A stretch of 64,000 bases of DNA from Amoebidium appalachense (taxonomy: Eukaryota; Ichthyosporea), in contig CAVNZM010000002.1 of NCBI GenBank assembly GCA_963693365.1, positions 7,254,001 to 7,318,000 on the forward strand. Direction: 5' to 3'. Shown one piece after another: positions 51,471-64,000 of this stretch (positions within the stretch are counted from its first letter, which is position 1; the number at the start of each line of letters is the position of its first letter). Position numbers and translations under genes: made by a program. Below the pieces are notes generated by a model that did not search any database, was not told the DNA's origin, and saw nothing but the letters and a program-made list of their open reading frames with translations.

Positions 51471-51807
51471 GGGGAACCCCAACTAATTGATTTCTCCTTG
51501 TAGTCTTTATGGTGTCTCGTAGAGAAAGTAAACCCTGATATATAGTCACCACCCGACATCTATGTACGTGATCATGATATACCGCTGAGGGGATATTCCG
51601 AGCAAACCCCCCCCCCCCATACCTGAGACTGGTTCTCTTTGCCTCGAGTAAACAGCGTAAACCCCAAGTGATTAGATCTAGCATTCCATAAGAAACAGGA
51701 GCCCCGGCTAGGCAAAGCGGTGAGATGATAATTAGCTAGATACTGTTAAACTTTTTGGGATTCATGGTTCCTCAGGCATATTATTTATATCGTGAGTGAA
51801 ACAGTGA

Positions 51808-52287
51808 TGTAAACAGTTGGACTAGTTAGGATAAGGCAGAGTACAACTGAATCAAAATAAAGACAGAGAACGGGTAGAAAGGCACACGCGGCCAGGTTGC
51901 TTTTACTATGGGCCGACTCAGTCTGTCTCAGACTTCACTGATGTGATCCCCGTACTGGGACGGCTTTGTTATATAGCCCCCAGGTTTCGGATCACGGCCC
52001 AGGATTGGTTCATCCGCGGCCAGCGCGGGTGGCAACATGCCATTCGTGATTCTGGTGTGGTCCGAGCCAGTCAGACCTTTGTCCTATTTATGCAAACCTC
52101 TTATTGGTTCATTTCGCTTATGTGGTATGCAGCGGAAGAACCATAAATGGTTCACTTCTTAGGTTAGAGTGATTCCGATTGGTGCCGACATAATATTTAT
52201 GTGATATTCGTGACAAAGCACGAATCGTGTGCTAGTACATCACATTCTTTAGAAAACATGTACAGTTCATGTGTACAGTTGTTTACA
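51808..52287 (-). mobile_element. LTR of a minus-strand retroelement
   Basis: The 480-base segment starts TGTAAACA and ends TGTTTACA, the TG...CA rule with an 8-base inverted end. Read on the minus strand it has CCAAT boxes near 52180, 52115 and 52007, a TATATAAC box near 51975, and then about 160 bases to the far end, as in U3-R-U5. A purine tract ending GGGGGGGAG abuts its 5' side, which makes it a 3' LTR. No second copy was found in the window. It might also be read as a host promoter with chance ends. Confidence 0.55.
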
Positions 52288-52298
52288 CTCCCCCCCTT
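52288..52298 (-). other. Polypurine tract
   Basis: Minus-strand AAGGGGGGGAG directly precedes the LTR start, the usual place for plus-strand DNA priming in LTR elements. Confidence 0.5.
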
Positions 52299-52304
52299 GT
52301 CGGG

Positions 52305-52342
52305 AGCCTGGTGGTATCGTTAGACAAGCAAACCACCAGGCT
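52305..52342. repeat. Perfect 11-bp hairpin
   Basis: AGCCTGGTGGT and its exact reverse complement are separated by 16 bases, next to the polypurine tract. It could be a structure in the element RNA 3' end. Confidence 0.65.
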
Positions 52343-54190
52343 GAGAGGCGATAAACAACCATCAGCGAGATTTTGTGTGCGCCGAGCTGCTGGACAGAAC
52401 AGAGCAAGGACGGTGGAATAGAGTTGTGCACGTCTATGAGCACTTCTTCATTTGCGAAAACACAAATTCATGCAGCATTCTTCTATGTTTTCATTTTCGT
52501 TTGCAGAATGTGCGTGCGAATTGTTCGCTTCGTTACTGTGCTTGGCTTTTGTTTCGTAGAAGTGAGTGGTTTCCTTTTTTTTGGTTTTTTCCTTTTTAGG
52601 AATTCTTCCGCGAATTCGTTTTCAATTGCGAGTACTTTGGTTGTGTGGATGAATGACCATACCAAACATTCGATAATGAATATAACTCAAGCCTTAGGCC
52701 ACTTCGTAGCTCAGGTAGTGGTGGATAGCTTCAAGGCTTAGCCACTGCTCCTTATCCCGGTTCTATCTTAAGACTGTAAGGCGAGTCACCATGGCCGGGA
52801 AAGCCACTTCTTCCATGAACAAAGAGCACTTCTTTCCTTTCAGCTTTAACCCTGCATCATCGGAGCCGGGAATAACATGAATAAAAATGCCCTAAGTGTT
52901 CTTCGGTGGGTGACATAAAGAAATAGATCAGCCCGTTAGAATCAGTAAAAACCCGGTTCATAATTCATAAGACGAGGGTAAGCAAATCAAGCCTTATTCG
53001 TGATCAGAAACACATGCTTCCATTCGTGAGCAGTTTTCGTATCCCATTGCCAGCCATTTTCGTTGAGCAGGGGGATTCCAGGCATAATACATTCTTCTGG
53101 AGGCTTGGCCTAAAAAGAAAAGTCGCTACAGTCGCCCTTTCTTTTGTAAGCAACTTCGTGAGCGCGCTTCGTGTTTTCATATCCTCCAGTGCAGGTCTGG
53201 ATGGTGCCACATCCTCTGCTTCATTTGTAGGTGGCCCTACAGTTGGTTCTGTTCGTTGTGTGGAAAACCAAAACCATTCGTGTTCGTGGAACTGCTTTGT
53301 GCTGTGAAAGTTTCTTTCGTGTTGGTGTTCATGAAGTTACCCCATTCACACACCTACTACTTTCATACATCAGACGTAAGTAGCTGCCTGGGGAGTGTGT
53401 GGTTCGTGTTCGTGGCATTCTTCTGTTCCTTCGTGAGAAGAATATTCGTTTTAGCAGAGGTGCCCAATAAGGCAGCTTGCTGGGTTGTCTCCCGCCTGTG
53501 CCCATTGGTGGGGTATGCACGTGTTAAATTGTTACAGTGTCATCATATTGCAAGGGAATAACATGGTCACCTCCGTACCAGGGCCTATAGCTAGGTACAC
53601 ATGATGGTCCGATGTGTTAGTCAACAACACCTTGCATTCGTTCGTATTCGTCTTCCACGTCACTTTCTTCAGTAGTGAAGGAGGGTATTCGTAATTCGAA
53701 ACTGAAAGGCTTCCAGCCAAAATACTGACACTGTATGCTGGGGTTATGAGGGAACGGTGCCCATACCACATTCTTTTGTTCTGGTGGGGGTGTGCCGGCA
53801 GCTAGTGCAAGGCTTGACAGTGTAATTCGTATGTAACAGTTACAGTATTGCCACAAACGGGCAATCACCTTAAAATACGTACCCAACACCTTCGTTTGTT
53901 TTTCACATGCATGAACAAAAGTTCTGCATCGACTTTATTACATGCCTTCTGTGCACCAAGAGTGCAAATTCGTTGGGGCATGGCACCAGGAAGGGCCATA
54001 CATGAGGCATATGTTCGTAATGTGTTTAGGCATGCCAGCATACATTCATGCGCATCAACGGTTGTGCATCCTGTGCGCTAAACTATGGGGCATGCTGTAT
54101 TCGACAACAGCAAGAAATTCGAAGCATGCATGAAAAACTACTTTCACAGCACCTTATGTCCTACATGCTATAGGAACAGCGACTATCTTC
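52343..54190 (-). other. TTCGT-rich region, possible decayed element body
   Basis: The plus strand is strikingly rich in TTCGT, which is ACGAA on the minus strand. Minus-strand frames of 60-100 codons have protein-like wording, for example ENEFAEEFLKRKKPKKRKPL (52483-52665), a frame from about 53330 to 53004 with EWFWFSTQRTEP, and GTPPPEQKNVVWAPF (53617-53820). I recognise no Gag or Pol motif. It may be the internal part of the element whose LTR lies at 51.8 kb, or short exons of an unknown gene. Confidence 0.35.
52483..52665 (-). pseudogene. Basic C-terminal fragment, unknown protein
   Basis: About 60 codons ending in a stop. A hydrophobic start is followed by NEFAEEFLKRKKPKKRKPL and a Lys/Thr-rich tail that would act as a nuclear localisation signal. 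It lies about 185 bases from the LTR, where the last pol or accessory codons of an LTR element would be. No family is recognised. Confidence 0.35.
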
Positions 54191-54229
54191 TTCTTTAAAT
54201 GCATTCGTGCTGAAAGTGGCCGTGCGTGT

Positions 54230-54332
54230 GTACGTGCGCGCGCGCGTGAGTGTGTGCGTGTGTGCGTCTGTGTTTGTGCATGCATGTATGAGCGTGTGTG
54301 TGTGTGTGTGTGTGCGTGTGTGCGTGTGCGCG

Positions 54333-54428
<96 letters not shown>

Positions 54429-54560
54429 ATGCATGCATGGATGCGTGTTGGTGGTTGTGTAGGTGGTTTGGTGGGTGGGTGGGTGTGGGTGGTTGGACAG
54501 GTAGATGGGTGGGTGGGTGGGTGGGTGAGTGGGTGGGTGAGTGGGTGGGTGGGGGTTGAG
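54230..54560. repeat. GT and GGGT microsatellite
   Basis: Interrupted GT with GC alternations, pure GT at about 54335-54427, then GTGG units. Confidence 0.95.
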
Positions 54561-54629
54561 TGGGGATGATAGGAAGGGAGGCAGAGAGGCCCAAAAAAGA
54601 AGGTGTACAGTGTCACATGGACGAGAAGT

Positions 54630-54761
54630 GTTAATCCCCCCCCCCTCCCCCCCCTCCCCCCCCCCCCCCTCCTGTCCCCTTTTTTGGGGGCTTCAAGGCT
54701 TTTCGAATTTTTATTTTGACTGTTATTTCAAATTATTGGTATTTTTCTTTTTTTTTTTTTT

Positions 54762-54792
<31 letters not shown>

Positions 54793-55083
54793 GGGGAGGG
54801 TTGGGAGGTAGGGGGGAGAGGAGGGTGGGGATGAAGGGGGACAAGGAGGAGACTTCGGGGTGTTTAAGGCTACTAAGATTTTAACGCGTGTGCCCGGGGA
54901 GGGTTGTAAACATGGCTATGTTGTGTGGGTGGGGTGCAGAATATAAGCCGGTGTTGAAAGGGGGGAATGGGGAGGGGAAGGGAGGGGAGAATTACAGAGG
55001 GAGATAATTAAGGAAGAGGGGGGGAGGGGGGGGGGGGGGGGGGAGGGGGAGGGGCAATTATGACTAGTGCATATCCATGTGTT

Positions 55084-55144
<61 letters not shown>

Positions 55145-56367
55145 TGCGTGCGTGTAAGTGTGTGCGTGTGTGTATGCGTGTGTGTTGCCTGCCTTCGTGT
55201 GTACGTGTGTGCGTGCGTGTGCACGTGTGTCACGATGTGTGCGCATTTGTGTGTGTGTCCAGGCGCGGGCTCCCTTGTGTGTGTGTAGGGGGCGGGGGGG
55301 GAGGGGGGGGGGGGGAAGGGGGGGGGGGGGGGGAAGATAGCCGTGTATGTATGTGTGTATAGAGAGTGTGGAGGCATGTTTCGTGGGGGAGGCTAGCAAG
55401 TGTATACGTACACGTGCCTGCGTGTGTGTTTGTGTATGTGTGTGTTGCGGGCGGACGGGCAGGAGGGGATGGGGGGGACGGGGGGGGAGGAGGGGGGGGG
55501 GGGGGGGAGGGGGTGCGGAAAGGGGGACAGGGTGGAAGGGGTGTTTGCGTTGTGGTAGTGGTTGGATGGGAAGAGGGGAAGGGAAAATGCAGGGATAGAA
55601 AATGGGGAATGGATAGCACGGAGGGTGCCGACAGGAAGTTGGCAGAAAATTAGGGGGGAGGAAGGGAGGGTGGCGGGCGGGGGGAGGGGGGGGGGGGGGG
55701 GGGGGGGGGGAGGGGGGGGAGGGGGGGGGGGGGGGGGGGGGGGGGGGCTGCTTGCCATTAATCGGTTTCTGGTAAATTATTTGAAATTGCGAGCCTTTTG
55801 GGACTGTGTGTGTACGTGGAAGTGGTGACGTGTCTGGGAAAGAGGAGGGCAGCTGAGAAGAGAGAAGGGGAGGTGTATGTGTATGTGTGTGTGTGGGGGG
55901 GGGGGGGGGGGGGGGAGGGGAGGGGGGTTGGGGTGGGGGTGGGGGGAGGGGGGAGGGGGGTAGACGGGAGAGTGTGGGGGGAAGGGGAGGGAGGGCTTGT
56001 TGTAACACCGTGATTATCGTGCAAAGGTACGATCGAACAGACATCAAAAGGGATGCACGAGTCTTAGTTGATTGTTGTTACCTTCTAATATCATATAAAA
56101 TTAACATTACTGCTTTAGTGTCTAAACACATTTGGTATTATTTTTTCATATTATCACAAGACCTAATAATTGTTAAGTGTCTTAACACAAATGGTAAAAG
56201 GGGGAAGGGAAGGGGCGGGTGGGTTCAAAGGGAAATGAAGATTCGGATTGTGTGAGCTGGATAGGTGTGTGGGTGCACGGGTGCGTGTCGGTCGGAAAGG
56301 TTGGATTGGGCATACTCAACTGCAAGGGCAGTGGCTAACTGCACAAACTAAGAGACGCAGATTCACC

Positions 56368-56400
<33 letters not shown>

Positions 56401-56651
56401 GGGGGGGGGGGGGGAGATTGAGGTGTGGGGATGGGGGGGGGGGGGGGGGGGGGGGGACGGGACGGGGATCGAGGGAGGAAAGGGGGAGGGAGGAGAGGGG
56501 CATTATTCTGTAACCAATATCAATACAGGATGTACCCTCTCTGTTGCCCTAATATTCTATGTTTGTGTTGCTTTCGGCTGCCTCTGTTCTGAAATAATAC
56601 CGGAGGCTCTGGATTTTGTGATTGTGTAAAAAGAGGTCGGGATGGGGGAAA

Positions 56652-56682
<31 letters not shown>

Positions 56683-56716
56683 CTGAAGGGTGAGGGGGGG
56701 AGGGGGAAAGCACCCA

Positions 56717-56747
<31 letters not shown>

Positions 56748-57250
56748 CACACACACACCCACCCTCTTTCCCCCACGAAAAGGCAGAAATAGGAGGGGGA
56801 TGGGTGCCAAAATGATGTACGGGGGGAGGGGGGGGGGGGGGGGAGGGGGAAGGGGGAGGGGGGAGGAGGGAGGTTCATGGGGGGCATGTGACCGTCGGAT
56901 TTAGGAGCAACGACAAACACGATGCAGAACGTGATCAAAAGCAAAACGAACAAAAATATGCATTGTGGAGGTTGTGCTGGTGATGATGGTACCAGGGGGG
57001 GAGGGGGGGGGGGGGGGAGGGGAGGGAAGGGGAGAATGAAGAGGATGGATAAAGGAGACAGGATGGGACGGGAGGAACGTGACAGGGACAAGGCGGGAAG
57101 GGGGGGGGGAGGGGGGAAGGGGGGAGGGGGGAGGGGGGGGGGGAGGGGGGGAAGGGGGGAAGGGGGGAGGGGGGAGGGGGGGGGGGGAGGGGGAAGGGGG
57201 AAGGGGGAGGGGGGGGGGGAAGGGGGAAGGGGGAGGGGGGGGGGAGAGGG
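54630..57250. repeat. G-rich simple-sequence block with GT tract
   Basis: C- and T-runs near 54630-54772 and a G-run at 54773 come first. Pure GT follows at about 55089-55140. Many G-runs separated by single A or GA then reach 57245, with a C-run at about 56720-56746. AT-rich unique sequence at 56010-56200 has no frame. No gene is supported. Confidence 0.93.
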
Positions 57251-57784
<534 letters not shown>

Positions 57785-57941
57785 GCACGCACACATGCAC
57801 ATGCACAAATGCGCATACTCATGAACCTACTCCAAAAAAAAAAAAAAAAAGATCAATGCTCAAAAAAAAAAAAAAAAAAAAAAGAAGTGAAAATCAACTA
57901 AAACGTAAACACATTAAGAAAATCTCGCATTGCCAAATCCG

Positions 57942-59537
57942 CTACGCCGACGAGTCTCCGTTATCCGACGGTGCTACGCCGTGCGCCTTCAGCGAATGGC
58001 TACGAAGGGCCGTAGTACGAATAAAACTCTTCCCGCATTTTGGGTAGGTGCACACGTGCGGTCTCTCTCCGGTGTGTTTTCTCTCGTGCGTGCGCAAGTT
58101 GCTCTTTGCCGTGAACGACATGTTGCAGTCGGGGAAACTGCACACGAACGGCCTTTCGCCCGTGTGCGTACGCTGGTGCGCGTTGAGGTTTCCCTTTTGC
58201 GAAAACGCCTTTTTGCATCCGGGCCACGTGCATTTATACGGCGTGCGGCGGAGATGAACGTCCGAAATATGACGCTCAATGTTATTGCGACGGGCGAAAC
58301 TCTGGTTACAGTTCGGGTACCAGCATGGGTATGGGGGGCCGATATGACGAGATCGGTGGGACTGTTGGGCTTTGAGCGCGGTGATACTCTTCCCTGATTG
58401 GCGCGTCATCGAATGGGCGATTCTATTGTCGGTGTTGCCGTTGGTTATACGTTTACTTCTTAACCCATTAAGGATTTGTGTAGGGTGGACAACGGCCGGC
58501 GGGGTCATACTTGGGCTGCTGCAGATGCTGCTGTCCAGCGTGGAGAGGTCACCGCTCATCAGCGAATCAACAATGTCGTTAACAATTTTCTCCGGCGAAC
58601 TATGTGGGTAGCACCTGCTCATGTTGGCATGCGAAGGCGGCGACAGCATAATGGAGACGGGTGTTGCGGGCGGAATGGACGGAGCCTTCGAACTCTCATC
58701 GTTGTTGCTTGGAGTTTTCACCGATTTTGGGCTTTTTTCCGAGTCGTTGAAAACGGGCAGAATGGTCATTGCACCGCAATCTTCAAGAGGGGCTACCGTC
58801 GAGTCGGCTTTGCCCTCAAGCGGAGACGCGGGCGATTCGGGGATGCAAGGTAGAGGGGCAAGTGACGGCGAGTGCTTTAGGCCGGAAAGTTGAGACTCAA
58901 GATCCCTTAATGTGGATAATGTGGTGTTGGCCATAGGCGGGATGTCGATGTTAACGTTACTGTAGGGGTTGAATGCGGCTGCGGTAGTTGATGGAGGGCA
59001 AAAGGGGGCAACGGAAGGTGGTGCCGAGAGATTGGAATAGTGGCGGGTTGAAGCAGGTGATGGGGACGGTGGGTTGGAGAAACCTACACGAGAGACAGAA
59101 AGATTCCCTTGAAGGAGACCACCATTACCGAGACGCGCTTGGCTTGGCGGACTCTGCCCGGCGCGCAGAGCTCTTGTTGGTAGACTTGGTGGCTGGCACA
59201 TGGGGTAGCCCATAGTGGAGAGGTACGCCAAGGAACCGTTTTGCGGTTGCGGTAAGTTGGTGTATGAAGAGCTTGGGCTTGGTGGGGGTACTTGTGGTGT
59301 TGATGGGCGGTAGATTTGCTGCGGGTTGCCGTTGGTGGAGATGTTGAAAGCACCTGACCAGGAAATTGCTCTCACGTTTGCATGATTCATGTTTGGGTTA
59401 GACGATGGCCAGTATGTACCGTTTGGTGGTGAGATGGCTTGGACGTCGTTTGCGAGAAGTAAACGGCCCCCGGAGAGATTGTCCATGCGCATAATCTCGA
59501 GGGATAACTGCATGGTGCGATTGTCAAGCATGTCCAT
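57942..59537 (-). CDS. C2H2 zinc-finger transcription factor
   Basis: An intronless 531-residue protein from ATG 59537 to TAG 57942. The first 390 residues are Ser/Pro/Asn-rich and disordered, with SP and TP sites that could be kinase targets. Residues about 405-520 form four tandem fingers of the form C-x4-C-x12-H-x3/4-H: CWYPNC, CTWPGC, CSFPDC and CTYPKC, each followed by its His pair. TGER-type linkers join fingers 2-3 and 3-4. The x4 Cys spacing and WPGC wording recall the GLI/ZIC/TFIIIA-like and fungal stress-factor fingers. It should bind DNA in the nucleus; its targets are unknown. Confidence 0.88.
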   Translation of the reverse strand: MDMLDNRTMQLSLEIMRMDNLSGGRLLLANDVQAISPPNGTYWPSSNPNMNHANVRAISWSGAFNISTNGNPQQIYRPSTPQVPPPSPSSSYTNLPQPQNGSLAYLSTMGYPMCQPPSLPTRALRAGQSPPSQARLGNGGLLQGNLSVSRVGFSNPPSPSPASTRHYSNLSAPPSVAPFCPPSTTAAAFNPYSNVNIDIPPMANTTLSTLRDLESQLSGLKHSPSLAPLPCIPESPASPLEGKADSTVAPLEDCGAMTILPVFNDSEKSPKSVKTPSNNDESSKAPSIPPATPVSIMLSPPSHANMSRCYPHSSPEKIVNDIVDSLMSGDLSTLDSSICSSPSMTPPAVVHPTQILNGLRSKRITNGNTDNRIAHSMTRQSGKSITALKAQQSHRSRHIGPPYPCWYPNCNQSFARRNNIERHISDVHLRRTPYKCTWPGCKKAFSQKGNLNAHQRTHTGERPFVCSFPDCNMSFTAKSNLRTHERKHTGERPHVCTYPKCGKSFIRTTALRSHSLKAHGVAPSDNGDSSA

Positions 59538-59999
59538 TTTTGAATTTTTTTTCGCGGTGCTTATGAACGTACTAGAACATTTGTGGAAGATAGATACAAA
59601 AGAATGGATGTATGGTGTGTGGGTATTGACTGACTTTTTAAGGACGATTATGTGTACTTATGCACACCTCCTGGCTTCATAGGGAAGGACGAGCGGATGT
59701 GGGGATTGTAAACCGTGAGATTTCTTGCTCCTAACTTATAGTAGTACGTACAAGAATTCACTCAGGTCCTAACGCCAGAGTAAGAGTAAAATGCACGGTG
59801 TTTCGGTTTTCAAAAGGCGAGATGTTTAGTTTTTCTCTTCTTTTTCTCCTTTTTTCTCACTGTTCAGAAGCACTGCACAACAAGTTTCGTAGAGGTGCTA
59901 AAAAGTTGCTCTAAAACTCATCGGACATTTGACAGTTCACAACGGAAAACAACGAAATGACTGCGCCTGTCGCCGTTTTATTCGCCAGCACGACAGCAA

Positions 60000-60480
60000 T
60001 GTATGAAATACAGCCAATCACTATTGCTTTCAATGAAAAGGGGTAATAATGTTTCTTTGGGATGTGACCTGCGACGCGGATCGCGAGAACGGGGTAGGCA
60101 GAGGCGCTCTTGACCAAGCGTTTTATAAATCTGGTACTAGTTTTCCTATATATTATTTCTAGTTTCATGTTTTGTAGTTTTCATTTTGTTTCTCATGATA
60201 CACCACATTCTGTTGTAAACTGAACCCTTACCAGGGGATGGCTGTGTGTCGAATGAGCCATTACCGTGTGTTTTGCACTACTCAAGAATCCCAGATAATG
60301 AGCCAATCAATTAGTTATCTGAGCCTGGACCAATTCACCAATCGAATCTATTCAGTCGGTCCAATCAGTGAATTAGATCTGCAATCTACCAATGGAAACA
60401 GAAGCTCTGTAGTGATCTAGCCAATCAGCTATGACCTCGTAGATTTTGAACGTTCCTGCGACTTGATTGGCTAACCCCTG
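60000..60480. promoter_or_regulatory. Cluster of CCAAT boxes upstream of the zinc-finger gene
   Basis: CCAAT or its complement occurs at about 60004, 60304, 60335, 60361, 60390, 60420 and 60467. A minus-strand TATATA lies near 60148. It may be a distal promoter or enhancer of the zinc-finger gene, or of an unseen gene to the right. Confidence 0.4.
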
Positions 60481-62220
60481 GATTGCCGTAGGCAGGCCAG
60501 TCATTGACTCAGGCCAGACGTCAACCGCACCTCAGCTGCAGCAACTCGCGTCATGTCAACATCACTGAATACGTTAGATAATTGTTACGCTACATAGGCA
60601 AAAATATAATAGTCAGCATTGCAGCTCCTTAGATCAAAAATGATAGTAAACAAAGCATGCGTTCGTGACATTTGCATGTTCCTGCTTCCGCGGAGCTGCT
60701 CTTCCGTGGTTCATCAGTTCGTCGAAAGAACTTCCTGGGCACACGCAACGTTTGCACAACATGTTGTGTGTCGGGAAGGGCCGGAGCCACGTGGGTCCCG
60801 TTAATATCTCATGATCTTAGAGACAGCCGCTATAGTTTACGGATGCAAAGTATCACAGCTGTCATAGTACACTCTGGTACACTGTCCATCGCCACATCAG
60901 CCACATGCCGAGATTAGTTAACGTTGACGCTGCAAATGTGCAGGTGTCCACAAAAATTAAAAATAAAAACATTGATGGCGCACATGAAAAATCCTTTTTC
61001 AGCGGTCAGTTTGTGTATCAGGCAGTAAACTAGCTTTCGTAGAAGTTCCGGTGAAATACCGATAACTGCCCCCGTTTTGGAGAGCAAACCGTACCTAATA
61101 CGTTAAGGTGAAATATCTTTCTATTGAGGGGTTTCTCGTCTCACATTTTTCTCCCCAGTGCTAGTCATTTTCAATACACGGCCGTGCACACTCACTGACA
61201 ATGACCATATTTTGTGTACATATGTATACATGACACATATGCATACATGCACCTTTGTACGCAGAACGTGAGCCGTCACGCGCTGTACGTGAGATTGTCG
61301 AGATAAACGAAGTGATGAACGTGGGTCTGATTGACGGGCACTCGTCTTATGATTGGCTCTGCAGTGGCTACGGCGCAACACGTGCACCAGCCGTGGAACC
61401 AGTCCGAAACCATGTTTAGAAAGCAGCCGACATGCATTGGTTTGCTTATGATCTGTACCGATGTGTGTACACAACTTTGTTATTGTCTGAGCAGATGCGT
61501 CATGTGAACATGCAACTAACGTGAACGACCTTATAACCTATTGACTACACCTGCCTTTACATATTCCTGTTTGGGGAGCTACATAAATACTACATCATGT
61601 TATACGTGCTCATGAACTATGAAAACAGCCATTTTTCTAGAAGGAAAACATACCAAAAACAAGTCGCGCGCGGCCATGGCCACTGCCCACCGCTATCAAG
61701 CCTTCGTCTGCCTTCCACAGTCACGTACAGTGAACACCGTCGACTCTCAGTAATCGGATCAGGAGGCACATGGCGTTCCGTTGGACCGGATAAGAAAGTG
61801 ATCACGCACATACATGTGCAACACTCTGCGTCACCGTCACTATCTATATATTCAGGAATATGGATGTGTGTACATGTACATGTCTATAGCACGTGCCACG
61901 GTGCCTGTCCACATACGCGTGTGTCACGTGTGTCGTACAGATTCCCGTATGGACATGTAAATGTATATCCATAGGCGTGGGGTTTACCTATACGTCACTT
62001 AAGCTTGTAGAAACCTACAGTGGGGGTGTGCACGGACTGAAATTTATAGCCCAAGGCACATAGTCCGTGCCATATTAGTATATATGAAGGCCCGGCGACC
62101 CGTGTAATAGTCACTATGCATGTATATACAAACACATCGAAGGCTGCATAGTCTAGTAGTAGGAATATCATCAGGTAACTAAAGACGACTCAATACAAAA
62201 CTTCAGATCTCTCCCTACTC
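60481..62220. other. No gene seen
   Basis: Unique sequence; short frames of 60-125 codons lack protein-like composition or splice support. Confidence 0.45.
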
Positions 62221-62223
62221 CTC

Positions 62224-63160
<937 letters not shown>

Positions 63161-63812
63161 TCTGTCTCGCTTGCTTGCTCGCTCGCTTTTTCTCTTTCAA
63201 CAGAGCTGAAACTGCAGATTCATTTAAACTGTCAGAACTTCAGAAGATTAATCTGCTCTGAACTGGATTACTCTACATATATGTTCAGGATGCGGAACTA
63301 TTCTGCCGTTCATGGTGGCACAACCACATCACGCGCTTTTGGCGACTCTATCACAATGTCGTGACAAGCAAAATTGTTCAAAGCTTCACTGTTACTAAAC
63401 CAAAACACAACAGACACCTAGCTGCAGGAACACGACGACCGCGGCAACGGTTCGAGGGAGTATTCTGCGATCGGATCGCTCCGATAGCATATATACCATA
63501 AGGCCTCAGGCGCTGGGGTGGTGGGATGCTCATTGAATGCCAAATGTAAAATGAGGTCGGTGAGGACAAAAAGATGCTAGATATACCAGAGACGTCATTG
63601 TATGCAGATGCTCGGCATCTTATATTAAGGGGTATATGGTACTTCTTTTATTCAATTCTTTTCCAGTGTTGTGGCACCTCCCTGCATTTTTGTTTTCCTC
63701 TCTATCGTCCGCCGAACGTTCTCGGGTCCCTCCTATTTGGGACTATACAGCGTGACTATGCACCGACTGTAGCTATTAGAATACGCGTGTGTCACGGCAC
63801 ACTGTGGCACTT

Positions 63813-63814
<2 letters not shown>
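63161..63814. other. No gene seen
   Basis: Unique sequence between two microsatellites. No supported feature. Confidence 0.45.
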
Positions 63815-63871
<57 letters not shown>

Positions 63872-63884
63872 AGACACAGACACA

Positions 63885-63936
<52 letters not shown>

Positions 63937-64000
63937 CACACGCACACACACAACGTCGTGACACACACACACACACAAGCACACACAAACACACACAAAC
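63815..64000. repeat. CA and CAGA microsatellite at window end
   Basis: CA array with a short CAGA(CA) block at about 63865-63890, continuing past the window edge. Confidence 0.95.

Noticed and set aside
58000-58397. Plus-strand frame of 155 codons over the zinc fingers
   Set aside because: It is the antisense shadow of the C2H2 gene, whose finger motifs are unambiguous on the minus strand.

Overview
The window looks like nuclear DNA of a eukaryote. It contains a spliced protein phosphatase 2C gene with canonical GT-AG introns, a C2H2 zinc-finger gene, a spliced multi-pass membrane protein gene, one secreted-protein gene, LINE and LTR retroelements, CCAAT plus TATA promoters, and very long microsatellites and G/C homopolymers. 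I see no bacterial gene layout, CRISPR array or rRNA. The lineage cannot be fixed from sequence alone. The phosphatase has the myristoylation-type N-terminus seen in fungal and holozoan enzymes. A protist near animals or fungi, or a marine invertebrate, would fit; this is inference.

Layout. At 0.8-4.7 kb lies a broken Ty3/gypsy retrotransposon on the minus strand. At 5.6-7.3 kb is a LINE copy on the minus strand with an intact ORF1. At 7.4-10 kb there are clusters of a GATATC-centred palindrome and one copy of a dispersed repeat. At 10-16.5 kb the sequence is mostly CT, G and C simple sequence. At 16.6-17.1 kb there is a small minus-strand gene of unknown function. At 19.8-31.8 kb a 314-residue PP2C phosphatase is spread over eight exons on the minus strand. 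Its introns carry a family of repeat modules bounded by G-tracts. At 36.1-37.1 kb is a secreted, lectin-like minus-strand gene. At 37.8-40.5 kb are the second dispersed repeat copy and a 119-bp tandem array interrupted by a 541-bp TIR element. At 45.0-47.3 kb is a four-exon membrane protein resembling Rolling stone on the plus strand. At 47.5-51.5 kb is a second copy of the same LINE on the plus strand, with RT and a poly(A) tail. At 51.8-54.2 kb are an LTR, a polypurine tract and a possible decayed element body. At 57.9-59.5 kb is a four-finger C2H2 transcription factor on the minus strand. The rest is simple sequence.

The host genes do not form an operon or pathway; each has its own promoter. 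The common thread is genome plasticity. G/C homopolymers border many repeat junctions, sit a few bases from two PP2C splice sites, and coincide with frameshifts in the gypsy element. The most unusual signal is the roughly 100-bp module in the PP2C introns. It is present at one G-tract and absent from the paralogous G-tract of a duplicated segment.
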